Shown here one piece after another: positions 22,051-32,813 of a stretch of DNA of 64,000 nt. A program made the translations under genes and the position numbers. Every line of letters begins with the position of its first letter. Position 1 is the first letter of the stretch. The stretch lies in assembly GCA_047967505.1 (NCBI GenBank), contig CM106539.1; one strand, written 5' to 3'. The DNA comes from Dipteris shenzhenensis (lineage: Eukaryota; Polypodiophyta; Polypodiopsida; Gleicheniales). Below the pieces are notes generated by a model. The model saw only the letters and a program-made list of their open reading frames with translations. It had not been told where the DNA came from and made no database searches.

Positions 22051-23400
22051 GTGGTTTCGACCTAAATTGCTTTGCCTTTCTGAACATATGTCAATCGAGC
22101 TAGTGGTCTGCTTTCCCTAGTAGACCATTTGAGTTGCTGTGGCTCTTGTGTTGCTGGCAATTCTTGCTTTTCTTCATCAACCTTTTCTATAGATGACTGT
22201 GTAATTGGTGCATCTATCTCCTATGGGTTTGAGATTTTCCATTCTGATTCCTCATCAAAGATTACATCTCTTGAGATAATGAACTTTTGTTTGATGGGAT
22301 CATACAACTTGTATGCTTTGCTCTCTTCACTGTAGCCAACCATGATGCATTTATGTGACCTTACATCCAATTTTCTACGATGGTTGTCATGTATATGAAC
22401 ATATGCTATGCAACCAAACAGCTTATGTCCAGTGAATGCTTCATAAGGTGTCATACCCTGTATCGATTTGGTAGGAAGATGATTAAGCAGGTGGTTTGCA
22501 GTCTCACTATAGCACTGTCTGCTAAAGTACCATTCTTCCTTTTAGCTCTTGCATTCTACTGTGAGAGGAGTATCTGCACAAGTGAATTGTGTTTGAATGC
22601 CGTGACTTTTGCAAAAGTTCATGAATGCTAAAGACATGTATTCACCTCCTCTATTTGATCTCATGACTTTGATCTTTTTTCCTGTCTGGTTTTCAATCAA
22701 GGCTTTGAATTCTTGAAATTTGGAAAAGACTTCAGATTTCTCTTTCAGAAAGTAGACCCAACAATATCTATTGTAGTCGTAGATGAAAGTCAAGTAGTAA
22801 AGTGAACCATTCATGCTGCAAGTTTGGGCATAACCCCATACATCGATGTGTATCAAATCGATTTGCTTTTGTTTATGAAAGCAGCACGCTTCACAAACTT
22901 TTTTAAGAAACTGAAGCTTAGGAATTCCAATTGCCATATTCTAATTTCTGAGCTCTGTCAAGCTTTTAAAATTGACATGTCTGTATCTCTTGTGCCATTT
23001 TTTGGAAAGTGGCATCTGTTGTGGTTGAGCTGACATGGCATGCAAATCTGGTACTTTAGCTAGCATTCTGAATAAGCATCCTTCCTTGATTGCTTTTCCT
23101 ACTAGTTGATTTCCTCTAGATTTATCTCTGATTATGCATTCATCTCCATCAAAGATGACTCGATAGTTGTGTTCTGTCATTTGACCTACTACCAAAAGGT
23201 TCTTGCTGAGTTTCGGAACATAGAGTACATCTTTCACCAATCCTTTTGTACCAATGAAATTGTTCATAGGGACAATGCCTTTCCCTTGAACTAGATTCAA
23301 TGTGTTATCTGCAGTGTAGATAATGTTCTTTTGTCCTTCTAATGGTTTCATCTCTATGAACCATTCTTGATGCTTTGTCATATCAGATGATGCACTGTTG
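22051..23400 (-). pseudogene. copia C1 GAG-pre-integrase and integrase
   Basis: Reading 23381 downward: LYVPKLSKNLLVVGQM and KKWHKRYRHVNFKSL (GAG-pre-integrase), CEACCFHKQKQ (end of zinc domain), then the core IHIDVWGYAQ, FIYDYNRYCWVYFL and MRSNRGGEYMS. The second catalytic Asp region reads RSNRGGEY where copia has RSDRGGEY, so Asp is Asn. After that MTPYEAFTGHKLFGCIAYVHI and YSEESKAYKLYDP mark the C-terminal part. A premature stop at about 22940 and a deletion (about 22540-22455) break it. Confidence 0.88.
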
Positions 23401-23793
23401 TCGATGTACCAAGGATCCTAATATGATTGATCGACTTGATAACTGAATTTCTCTTTTGAATTGCAATCAATGTAAAGATATACTATTTCAGTGTTCTGCA
23501 TATCCTCGCTTGCAAGAAACATGTTCTCAGGTTTTGATTGGCATAATGATTGTGACTGGAATATCCACCACGACTGTGACTGGAATGTCCACCACGATGA
23601 TTGGCATAATGACTGTGACTGTGACTAGAATGTTCACCGTGATGATTTTTCCGTGGAAATTCCCTTGCTGCTCGATTGACCTCCTTGGTCATACTGCTTC
23701 TTGCAGTAATCTCTTTCATAATATCCAAACTTTTGACAATAGTTGCATTGAATGTTTGACACATTGGTGGATGAATCCCCTCATCCTTGGAAT
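23401..23793 (-). pseudogene. copia C1 gag C-terminus with His/Ser/Gly repeats and zinc knuckle
   Basis: The minus strand gives CNYCQKFGYYERDYC, a CCHC knuckle whose His appears as Tyr with spacing altered by one, near 23745-23700. It is followed by repeats of the type GGHSSHSRGGYSSHNHYANQ (23640-23540). Upstream coding continues only after skipping the nested element at 23799-25828. Confidence 0.7.
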
Positions 23794-23798
23794 CTTCT

Positions 23799-24176
23799 TG
23801 TTGAGATATGGTGCCATGAGCACATAGATTAAAAGGCTAAGGTATGTGATAAGGAATGTATTAAAGTAGCCACTCTAGGATGTGGACGACAAGATGTGAT
23901 GTGGATCAAGGATATCCACAAGGAGAGATGTGGATCAGAGGATCCCACAAGTGTTGGCTATTTAAAAGGCACTCTCTATACAAGAGGTCTATCATGTATT
24001 GTTGAGAAGAGAGAAATGCACACTCACTCAAGATTCTGTTTATGAGTCCAACTAATCTATCTTGGAACCTAATTAACTTGAGGTACATGTCATGAGCACT
24101 CTCTTCATTATGTTTCCACATAGGTTCCATCCACCGTAGAGTGCTCCATCGATCCTGAGGCATGCATCTTTTGTCA
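23799..24176 (+). repeat. 5' LTR of nested non-autonomous element
   Basis: 378 bp with TG...CA ends, a CTATTTAAAAGG TATA-like site near 23960 and the primer site immediately after. About 176 bp of its interior (roughly 23819-23998) is absent from the 3' LTR. Confidence 0.85.
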
Positions 24177-24188
24177 TGGTATCAGAGC

Positions 24189-25440
24189 TTAGGTCTAGTC
24201 TCCTAGATTAGTTGTAGGCTTGCCTTAGGAGCACATGTTTTCTCCTAAGTTAGTTTTAGTTTTAGATTGAGAGATTCTATGTTCATTGGAAGAACTTTGT
24301 TCTTTTTAGAGACTTCAGCAATGCTATCCTACATGAAAGTCAGTGGTGAGAGAGAAGGTAGATAGATATAGAGACCTACTCTTTAATCGATTCCACCAAA
24401 AGCTTAGAAGCTCAAACAGAGAAAAAGGCTTTCAAGAAAATTATGCATGAGCTACTGCTATAAAATTCATCGTCACCCTGGCTTAGGAACTCCTCTGTAG
24501 CCACCTTTAATACTGCACACATTCTTGTGACCTCAACTGCAACCTCCCACGAGCATATTGTAAGTGCACAATCTGGAGAACAAAGTAGGACCAAGAATTG
24601 GAATATTGCTTTGGCTCAAACGACACAAGCTACAGCCTATCAATAGCTTCTAACAAATGGTGATAGCCTCCAACCTTCATACCTTGGCCCTATCAGTAGC
24701 TAGTCAAGATGCCTGAACGACTTAATACCTGGAGCTGCAACAAACAAACCTTCTGCCTCACAGTGACCTCCAACAAGCAGTGTGCCATGGATCATATCAA
24801 CGAGCTGCTCCTGCAAATAGGCTACCAACAGCCAACTAAATGACTTAAGCTTCATCAACGACCAGAGACTTAGCACTCCCGATCGGCATTCCTCCAGATA
24901 AGGAACCAATGACAGCTCCAAGCACGGCTCTTCCAACACAGCCTATGATCCTACATGTGAGCTGCTTACTCAGCTTCTCAGCTCCAAGCTTCAACTGCAA
25001 GGATGCCCAAGCTTCCAACGACGGCATCAACAACTCGGGCTAGCCAGCCTCATAGCTTCACCAACACACTGCAACGATCGACAAACCAGAAGCCTCCAAC
25101 GTGAGTGCCAACGGGCTGCTCCACTGCCAACAATCAGCGTGCCACACAAAATGCTTCTGCCATGCCTATCAAGTCAAATTCATTGTTAGCAATTAGACAA
25201 TGCCATTGAAGCAAAATGAAGCTCATGGTAAGACCTTTGCAACAAATGGAAAAGCGATGCATGAATGCAAAAAGCATGCTAAAAGCACAAGTGCATGAGA
25301 TGATCATAGCACAGAACATGGCATCCACACATAAAGCATTAAGGCACAATGGAACAACAAAGCATCATGCATCAAGAGACAAAGACAACGACATCGACAA
25401 CATGCATTGAGAAGCAACATCCTTGCCACCTTCAGCCCAC
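24189..25440 (+). other. non-coding interior of nested LTR element
   Basis: The sequence has no conserved domain on either strand. It is rich in CCAAC/AGCTTC segments and has only short frames. This is what a TRIM/LARD-like derivative would carry between primer site and polypurine tract. Confidence 0.6.
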
Positions 25441-25626
25441 ACGTTTGTAAATCAAACCTGACCACCTGAGAGTAGCTCTATGAAAGCACCTAGGGGAGGT
25501 ATTGACATGTAAAAACCACACTTGACCACCTTAAGTAGCAATGCATGCACTAAGGGAGGTGATGGAATGTAAACTCACATCTGACCACCTTGCGGGTAGC
25601 CAAAGGATCATGGCACCAAGGGGAGG
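25441..25626 (+). repeat. triplicated polypurine-tract unit before the 3' LTR
   Basis: Three units (25441-25500, 25501-25560, 25561-25626) each read (T)GACCACCT...GTAGC...GCAC(C)...AGGGGAGGT-like, then an ATTGACATGT / GATGGAATGT / GTTGAGATATG start. The last is the true junction with the 3' LTR. Plus-strand primer sequence therefore exists in three tandem copies. Confidence 0.75.
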
Positions 25627-25828
25627 TGTTGAGATATGGTGCCATGAAGGCTTTTGTAAGAGAGAAATGCACACTCTCTCAAGATTATGTTTATGAGTCC
25701 AATCTAATCTCTCTTGGAACCTAATTGACTTGAGGTACATGTCATGAGCACTCTCTTCATTATTTTTCCACATAGGTTCCATCCACTGTATAGCACTCCA
25801 TCAATCCTGAGGCATGCATGTTTTGTCA
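25627..25828 (+). repeat. 3' LTR of nested element (internally deleted)
   Basis: 202 bp starting TGTTGAGATATGGTGCCATGA and ending GTTTTGTCA. It aligns to both ends of the 378-bp 5' LTR but lacks its middle. Confidence 0.85.
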
Positions 25829-25833
25829 CTTCC

Positions 25834-26300
25834 TTAATTGGAATGATTTTCTCTTTGCTAATGCTGATGTTGCTGATGTTGATTCTGACTTTGATGCTGA
25901 CTATGTTGCGGATGATGACCACTTTGTTGGAATGATCTACGTCTGCCTCTGCCTCTGCTTCTATCTAAAGTTGTGAATTCTTGATCATTGGAATGACCTT
26001 TGCGTGCATGAATGGCTTGTGTCCTGAGTTCTTCACCAAAAGTAAAACTGACTGGAGCTCTTCTAATGTTGAAATTTGCCATTGGACGGCAATACTCTGG
26101 ACTAGATTCTCGTATCCCTCTCCTAGTCCATTAGGGATGACTTGAATCATTTTTGCTAGATTCATGGTCTCTCTTGCTACTACTGCAAGTTGATTGTTGT
26201 AATCCTTGATCTTGGGTACGTAAGCATGACCGGTTTCACTACTCAGTGCGGAAACTCTAGTTGATCTAGTTTTTTCATATCAGAAGACTCTTCCTACCTA
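25834..26300 (-). pseudogene. copia C1 gag core
   Basis: Minus-strand frames MNLAKMIQVIPNGLGEGYENLVQSI, read as NLAKMIQVIPNGLGEGYENL, and RAPVSFTFGEELRTQAIHARK belong to the copia gag core (UBN2 region). They are followed by an Arg-rich GRGRRRSF and His/Gln repeats (QHSQHQSQNQHQQHQH) before the insertion site. The N-terminal part up to the primer site (26300-26568) shows simple CTCTCTC-rich leader sequence and no clear frame. Confidence 0.7.
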
Positions 26301-26581
26301 AGAATTTTCATCTCTCTCTCTCACACAATAATGGAAATGTATGAAGCAAAATGGAGAGTTCAAGCTTTGAGCACAAGGAATCTCTCTCAATGAACTAGCA
26401 CTCAAAGAGCTCTCTCTTTCAATGGAAATCTCTCAATCTCTCATAGATGGAAATCTCTCTCAGAAGAACAGAAATCCTTCACTCAATGAAAGTGAACAGA
26501 ATGAATGAATAAACTTACAATCTCTAACACTCACATGGATTGCAATGCCTCGGCAGAAGGCAAGGGGGGGATCTGATACCA

Positions 26582-26798
26582 TGACAAAATATGAAGAGGG
26601 GAGAGGATAAGAGTGGAGATGAGGAGAGAGATTCATAGCTAGAGAGCACACCACAAATGACTAATTGTACACTAGATTTAGTTGAAAATGTAGAATATAT
26701 ACAAACCCTTTTAGGGTTAGGGTTAGGGCATCTAACCCTTTCCTTTACACCACTCTATTGGGTTAGTGCTATGCACATATGATCACATGATGTTGAGA
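26582..26798 (-). repeat. copia C1 5' LTR (~217 bp)
   Basis: Homologous to 29884-30097. On the minus strand it ends ...ATATTTTGTCA directly before the primer site TGGTATCAGATCC (26581-26569). It contains a TTTTAGGG-type run of AGGGTTAGGGTTAGGG, which is part of the LTR and not a telomere. Confidence 0.75.
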
Positions 26799-27299
26799 TG
26801 ATTTTGTTTACCAAAGCAACATGCTTGGTTTCAAAATGGCGGAAAAATTCCTTGAGCATGTGCTGCATAGCTTCTAGAATTTTATTCTATAAGGGAAAAA
26901 TGCCAATCGGGTGGTATTGGGTAATTGTTGGCTAGAAGATAAGTGCATGTCCTCCCCACCATGTTCTTGCAACAATCTAAGGTCTAACTACATGGAATGT
27001 GGATTACAAGCCCACAACGGGAAGTCGCTAGGCTTAGAGAGTTCCAAAACCTCGGCTTATGCAAGAAAAAGTGAGGATTCCATAGTGCACCTACACCAAC
27101 TGTGAGAATTTAGGATAAAAGAGTGAAGGGATAGGTGTTGGATATCCTGGTCTTCACCAAATTTGAGGTTGCTACTAAAGAAATCCATGGCCAAAATTGG
27201 GTGTGCGTGGAGGGAATGGCGGTGCATGACATCAAAAATATAGGTTGGAGGTAGTGGATTGGTGAGGTTGAGGTGATATTAAATGGAGGCTACTCTAAG
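26799..27299. other. junction DNA with copia fragment; otherwise nothing
   Basis: TTTGTTTACCAAAGCAACATG at 26806 matches the copia integrase zinc region also present near 32.68 kb, and CATGCTTGGTTTCAAAATGG is shared with the left side of C1 (about 21330). This indicates rearranged flanks. No gene is recognised to 27300. Confidence 0.35.
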
Positions 27300-28290
27300 G
27301 ATATTGAAGTGGTAGTGAAAGTGGAAGTGGAAGTGGAAGTGTGGGGCTCTAAGTTGATTGTGCAGAGTTCAACGAAGGCCTCTAGGACCTACTAGTACTC
27401 TACTTCCTTTTGACTCTCGAGAGTTCAATTTGTTTAGACTACTACGTGCAGGTAGGTTGTACTTTTCCAGTTGTTCATGGAGGGTGCTATAGAGGGACTC
27501 AATCTTCTTATGTAGAGCCTCCTAGGTCTTCTTAGCATCCATCATGTATTATTTTAGGGCCTGATCGACTACGACACTTTGGATAAGAAGCATATCTCCT
27601 CTTGTTGTTTCTTATAATAGCTCCTTTACAAGGGATTCGTTCTGCTCTAGGAGGGATGTAGTCATTGCTGGGTCATTTCTAGCAATCTCTTCTAGTGTTG
27701 TTTCACCAATAGCTTGAAAGCTTAATACTCGATTGTTCTCCAATTTAAGCTCTTGGGTGAGCTAATGGGTTCTTTATTGTGCTTGAACGCGAGCCGGGAC
27801 TTCCTCTATGAGAGTCTCCTGATGCAAGGTGAAAATGTTGTGGCCCAAGTGAGTGGCATTAATAAGGATCCATAACTTGCTCCTCTATTAAAGTGGTTTG
27901 TTGAGCTGGTGTTTGCTCCCTTAGTTGCTTGTATTTTTTGTGGGCAAGCCATATGTCCCTAGGGTTTGCATAATGCCCCAATGCTTCCTGCACTTCAATC
28001 TAGTTGGTGGAGGAGGGTTCTACCAATTTTGTCACTAAGGACTTGCCTTTGAAAGAGGGAAGCAGCAAGGGTGATTCCTTTAAAATGTCTGAGAGCTGGT
28101 GCTACTAAACACATGGGCTAGCTTGGTCATCGAAGTTTACAAAGATGTCATTGTAGGGCTAGTCTTTGATCAACCCGATTACTCTGGTTTGCATTGCTAC
28201 TATTGTTGCCTCTCTTGGGTGTACTCTAGTTACTTCTCTAGTAATTGAGTCTCCTAAGAGAGGGGTTGACCACTTGTGTTATAGTGAGCA
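27300..28290 (-). pseudogene. coiled-coil accessory reading frame relic, probably of a gypsy element
   Basis: The minus strand can be followed for over 300 codons with stops: REVTRVHPREATIVAMQ, IGLIKD-stop-PYNDIFVNFDDQ, LKESPLLLPSFKGKSLVTKL, GHYANPRDIWLAHKKYKQL, TTLEEIARNDPAMTTSLLEQ, TTRGDMLLIQSVVVDQALK and KKIESLYSTLHEQLEKY, then a Ser/Thr repeat (about 27345-27310). Overall character (globular start, Glu/Lys/Gln coiled coil, Ser/Thr-rich tail) is like the frame after integrase in G1, although direct sequence identity is not obvious. No known domain is recognised. Confidence 0.45.
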
Positions 28291-28980
28291 ACACCATTAA
28301 GCCCTTATGTACTGTTATGATATCCCTTTGCTTGGATGTTTAGAGCGCATGCTCAGCCCATATGGATGCAGCCCTAGATTCTTCTTATTGCCTTCAATGG
28401 TGTTCTTACTCCTCAATGGTTGAGAGAACTAGACTTGGTATTGGCTGTTGTGGCGAGCCGAAGACTTGGTGGGTGATCTGCTAAACGTGGTGGGTGATGC
28501 ACTCGTCCATCAAAAATGTAAGCTTGGTTGTGTGATTGTAGTTGTCCCACAAACTGAGTGACTAAGTTTAGAAACGAGATAGTAGGGAAGCTGATTGACA
28601 AGGGGCATGAGCCCAACGGCTTCCAAGTGTGTCTTCACTTCCAGATCATGGTAGGCATGATAGCATTGGTAGCTATGGCAAGCCTGATAGAATTAGTGTT
28701 GGACCTCGCCTTAAGGCCAAGATAACATTGGTGTTGGACCTTGCCTTAAGGCCATGATAACATTGGTGTTGGACCTTGGCTTAAGGCGAAAATAGAAGCA
28801 TGGTGCTAGGGAGTACCAAGTGCTACATCGCTAGGAATGGTGGTACTTTTTGAATTCAGAAACGCTTACAATATGAGGTACAAGTGATTACGGCCAGTCC
28901 AACTGCAATCAACATTGTGGTGCACCGAGTGTACTATCTTTTAGAAGGAGGTTTACTTAGTATAGTAAAAAGGATTTGTA
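28291..28980. other. unassigned; upstream part of gypsy G3 LTR likely here
   Basis: No gene is seen. A three-copy tandem repeat lies inside. The gypsy G3 LTR must begin somewhere in this stretch, but no second LTR copy is available to fix its start. Confidence 0.3.
28698..28795. repeat. 35-bp tandem repeat, about 2.8 copies
   Basis: Units of TTGGTGTTGGACCTTGCC + TTAAGGCCATGATAACA, with small differences. Each unit contains the palindrome GCCTTAAGGC (last copy GGCTTAAGGC). Confidence 0.8.
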
Positions 28981-29880
28981 ACAGGGAGAAGGGTAGAGCA
29001 TTGTTGTCTCGAGTATTATCCCTCTCACCTGAGCTTGCTAGGTTAGGAAGCTGATCATTGCAAGCAGAGAAACCTTGGTTGTACAAAGTTTACATCAATA
29101 TAAGTTGATTCCTTTGCCTATTTCAATGGTGTTTTCCACTCATTGCTTTTAATTCATGTGTTACCTCAGCTCGCCCATCACCATACGGTTTTTCCTTCAA
29201 CAATTATCCTTGAACTCAAAGTGTTTAATGTTGGCATCTGTTCTATCACCCTGAGCATGCTACACTAAGGATTTCAAGAGTGAGCATCTTCATCGAGCAC
29301 TTAATAGGGTTGGGTTAGCACCAAGCACCGAGCTCCTTAAAGTTAGTTGGTCATTGGTGGGTAACCAAAGCATCAACATTTTGGTGATCCTATTGGGTCC
29401 TTAAGGGTCAACTGAGTTGCAAGTTGACGATAAATCTAGAGAACCAAGGTAGCAAGCCTAGAATTGAGAGGTCATTGAAAGGTTCATGTTGACCAGTGAC
29501 AAAGAAAAATAGTTGCTGGGAAGTTTAGGCTATTACAAGAAATTTATCCAAGTAACCGCAAATGAGTGGCATAGTCCAATAGTGTGCTTGAAGAGCAGTG
29601 TGTGGGATACACAAAGTATTTACAAAGATGATTGGATACTTTATACCTTAGTCAATGGATGACACGTGTTTGAAAAGAAGACAAAGATATATAGCTAGGT
29701 GTGAGGTGTTCCTGAGCCAAAGGAATTGGCTACATCCTACCATGAGAACTAGTGGGGTCTCAAAACATGAAGTTCAATGCCCAAAGGAGACTAGCAAATT
29801 CATCAATTGTCCAACATGAGTGGAGAGTCCCAGGTGGAAGTTGATTGCTATGTAGAGTTAGAAGGATGGAACTCTAGTCT
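28981..29880 (+). mobile_element. gypsy G3: LTR end, primer site, leader and gag start
   Basis: Homologous to 15100-16045 of copy G2. The LTR ends CATCA at 29375, followed by ATTTTGGTGATCC (primer-site relic). The conserved QLLG...YYKKF frame is at about 29510-29560. Homology stops at about 29880, where the copia C2 LTR begins, so C2 inserted here or replaced the gag. Confidence 0.6.
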
Positions 29881-29883
29881 GAA

Positions 29884-30097
29884 CAAATATGGAGAGAGGA
29901 GAGGAGAAGAGTGGAGATGAGGAGAGAGGGCACAGCTAGAGAGCACACCACAAATGACTAACTATATGCTAGTATTAATTGAAAAATAAAGAATATACAC
30001 AAACTCCTTTAGGGCTAGGGTTAGGGTTTCCAACCCTTTCCTTTTTAGCATCCTTTTGAGTCAATGCTATGCACATATGATAGCATGATGTTGAGAT
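29884..30097 (-). repeat. copia C2 3' LTR (~214 bp)
   Basis: Same LTR family as 26582-26798, including the GAGAGGAGA-rich start, AGCACACCACAAATGACTAA, the AGGGTTAGGG run and the TGCTATGCACATATGAT end. On the minus strand it follows the RNase H of C2. Confidence 0.75.
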
Positions 30098-32710
30098 GAA
30101 TCCTCAAAACTTCCCTCAAGATTAACATCATGAAGTAGGCCTTCCCTCAAGATGATGATTCTAGGGAATCAAAGAAGGACTAAGCATTAGATTCCATCAC
30201 ACCACTTTAATGGGAATTTCCTTCCTCTACATCAAACCAAGAGCTTGTTGGTGCTTCTTGAAAAGCTCTTTCCTAAGTCGAGGTTTGGTAAAGACATGGT
30301 TTGGTAAAGATGTTTGCAATATTCTCTTTGCTGATGTTACAATGTGATGTCACCAAGTAACAATCTTTCTTTGATGAAGTGCTCTCTGACATCAATGTGC
30401 TTTGCCCAAGAGTGATATACTAGATTCTTGGCTAATTCTTGATCCGATTGATTATCATCATAGTATATTGTTGTTGGCTTTGATTCATCAAAGTAATCTG
30501 TTTCATCTTCTTAGACATATAGCCTCGCATGCACCTGTCATGAGTGCCCTATATTTGGATTTTGTTGAAGACAAAGAAACACTTTGGCTATTTTTTTGAC
30601 AACCATGATATAGCACCTGTACCAAGGAGATTTCATATCCTTGTGTGGACCTTCTAGTGTCATGATCTTCTACATAGTCACTCTCACAATATCCATGCAA
30701 CCTTGGTGGATGACTTCGTTCGTATTTTATTACAAATTGTCTTGTGCCTGTAATGTATCTCAAGACTCTCTTGGCTACATTCCAATGAGAGTGTTTTGGA
30801 TTTTTCATAAACTATGCTCGTGAGGTTATTGCATAACAAATATCTGGCCTCTGATAGTCAGATATATAAGAGATCCAATGAGCTACCGATAGTACTTGTC
30901 ATTGACTATAGGGTTTTTTGGATATTTTGTAAGTTTCAAACTTTGTTCCATGGGAGCGGTTGCAATCTTGTAATATGCCATATGAAACTTCTTCAAGAGA
31001 CTATCTGTATATTTCTGTTGCCTCATGAAGGTGCTGTTTGAGTCTCTCTAGAACTCAATTCCAAGGCAATAGGGCATAATTCCAAGATCTTTCATGTCAA
31101 ACTTTACAGAGATAAGTCTTGTTTTAGCTTGCTAAAAATGAAGTTTTCATTACTTCTTGTCACAATCACATCATCTACATACAAAAGTGCAATAGTAAGG
31201 TCTTCCCCTTGAACTTTGGGGTAGAGATTATGATCTGCATTGGACTTCATGTATCCTAGACTAACAAAATAATTATCGATTCTGATGTACCAACTTTTGG
31301 ATGCTTTCCTTAAGCCGTAGAGACTTTTCTTGAGATGGAGAACCTGATTCTTTTTCCCTTGTTTAACATACCTTGTTGGTTGCTGCATATAAACTTCTTC
31401 GTCTAGGTAACCATTGAGAAAAGCATTTTTGACATCTAGCTAGTACACATTCCATCTGGAGTGTCGCTAGTGATATAAAAAATTATATTGAATCCATCTT
31501 TACTACTGGAGCATGTCTCATTATAGTCTTGACCATATTGATATGCAAATCCTTCTACAACTAGTCTGGCTTTGTATCTTTCAATGCTTCCCCTAGATTG
31601 TACTTCACTTTTAAACCCATTTGTTTTCTATGGCCTTCTTTCTTAGTGGGATAATTTCTAAGTGTTGTTTTTATACAAAGCTTCCATTTGTTCATTCATA
31701 GCACTTTGCCATTCTGGCTTATCACTACATCTTCAAAGTACATTGGCTCTTTTATAGACATGGCAGTAGTCATAAGAGCATAATTGGCCGTTTCAATCTG
31801 AATTGCTTTGCCTTTTTGAGCATATATCAATCTGGCTAGTGGTCTACTTTCCCTGGTAGATCATCTGAGTTGCTACTCTTCTCAGGGTGTCTCACACAAT
31901 TCTTGCTCTTCTTCATCAACCTTTTTTGTAGGTGACTAAGTAATCGGTGTGATCGTCTTGTGTGTATTTGGTGTCTTCCATTTTGATTCTTCATCAAATA
32001 TTACATCTCTGGAGTATGCTTTTCTTTCTTCACTATAGCCAACCATGATGCATTTACATGACTTCACGTCCAACTTTTTATGATGATCATCATGTATGTG
32101 GGCATATGCTATGAAACTAAATATGCAAAGACACCCAATGCATGGCTTGTATCTAGCGAATGCTTCATAAGGTGTCATACCCTAAATCGGTTCCGATTAT
32201 GCAAGTAGTTTATAGTGGCAATTACTTTTGTCCAATACTGATTCGGAAGAAGATGCTTCTCACTGAGCATTGCTCTAGAATTGTCTGCTAAAGTATCACT
32301 CTTCTTTTTAGCTATTGCATTCTGCTAAGGAATATTTGCACATGTGAACTATCATTCAATGAAATTACTTTTGCAAAAGTTTATCGTTGCTAAAGATATG
32401 TATTCACCTCCTCTATCTAATCTCATGACTTTGATCTTTCTGCTTGTTTGGTTCTCAACCATGGCTTTGCATTCTTGGAATTTGGAAAAAACTTTAGATT
32501 TCTCTTTTGGAAAGTAGATCCAACAATATTTGTTGTAGTCGTCATTGAAAGCTAGGTAGTACAATGAACCATTCATGCTGTGGGTCTATGTATAACCCCA
32601 TACATCTATATAAATCAAATCAAGAATACCTCTTGCTTGAGAGGTGCTTCTCCCAAAATTGGTTCTCTTTTGTTTACCAAAGCAACATGCTTTGCAAACT
32701 TTTGCAAGTA
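30098..32710 (-). pseudogene. copia C2 pol: integrase, RT and RNase H remnants
   Basis: Reading from 32.7 kb downward: NGSLYYLAFNDDYNKYCWIYF and MRLDRGGEYIS (integrase core; catalytic Asp kept here), MTPYEAFARYK / YAHIHDDHHKKLDVKSCKC (integrase C-terminus), then RT with LHLKKSLYGLRKASKSWY and the catalytic ALLYVDDVIVT at about 31185. RNase H follows: KRVLRYITGTRQFVIKY, RLHGYCESDY, VSLSSTKSKYRAL (30810-30503). Stops and frameshifts are frequent, and gag is absent upstream. C1 and C2 belong to one family. Confidence 0.88.
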
Positions 32711-32813
32711 CCTATATAATATGAAATGGAAAAAGAAGCTGAAAATGTAGATGATTCCAAGCACCACCTTATAGAAAGAAATGGTGACGACTAGTAATGG
32801 CTCAAGGGTGAAT

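Larger units (their letters stand above)
23799..25828 (+). mobile_element. 2,030-bp non-autonomous LTR retrotransposon nested in copia C1 gag
   Basis: 5' LTR 23799-24176 (TGTTGAGATATGG...TTTTGTCA), primer site TGGTATCAGAGC at 24177-24188, non-coding interior, purine tract and 3' LTR 25627-25828. The flanks CTTCT (23794-23798) and CTTCC (25829-25833) are a 4/5 target duplication. Removing the element and one flank copy rejoins the copia gag frame (ENHSN to GRFQG) leading into the zinc knuckle. The interior has no gag or pol, so movement would need proteins in trans. Confidence 0.85.
21420..26798 (-). mobile_element. Ty1/copia element C1, internally deleted, with nested insertion
   Basis: On the minus strand: 5' LTR (26798-26582), primer site TGGTATCAGATCC (26581-26569), gag, protease/GAG-pre-integrase, integrase, start of RT, then an RNase H fragment and a short LTR remnant at 21458. 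The RT core is missing: the frame jumps from LKKSLYGL to a segment reading LRYIRGTRKFG near 21.6 kb. A plus-strand non-autonomous LTR element sits in its gag. Confidence 0.8.

Noticed and set aside
26700-26730. TTTTAGGG/AGGGTTAGGG run as an interstitial telomere repeat.
   Set aside because: It is only two to three units, lies inside the copia C1 LTR and recurs at the same place in the C2 LTR (about 30005-30030).
27306-27345. GTGGAA microsatellite as a stand-alone repeat.
   Set aside because: It is short and falls in the minus-strand coding relic, where it encodes the Ser/Thr repeat tail.
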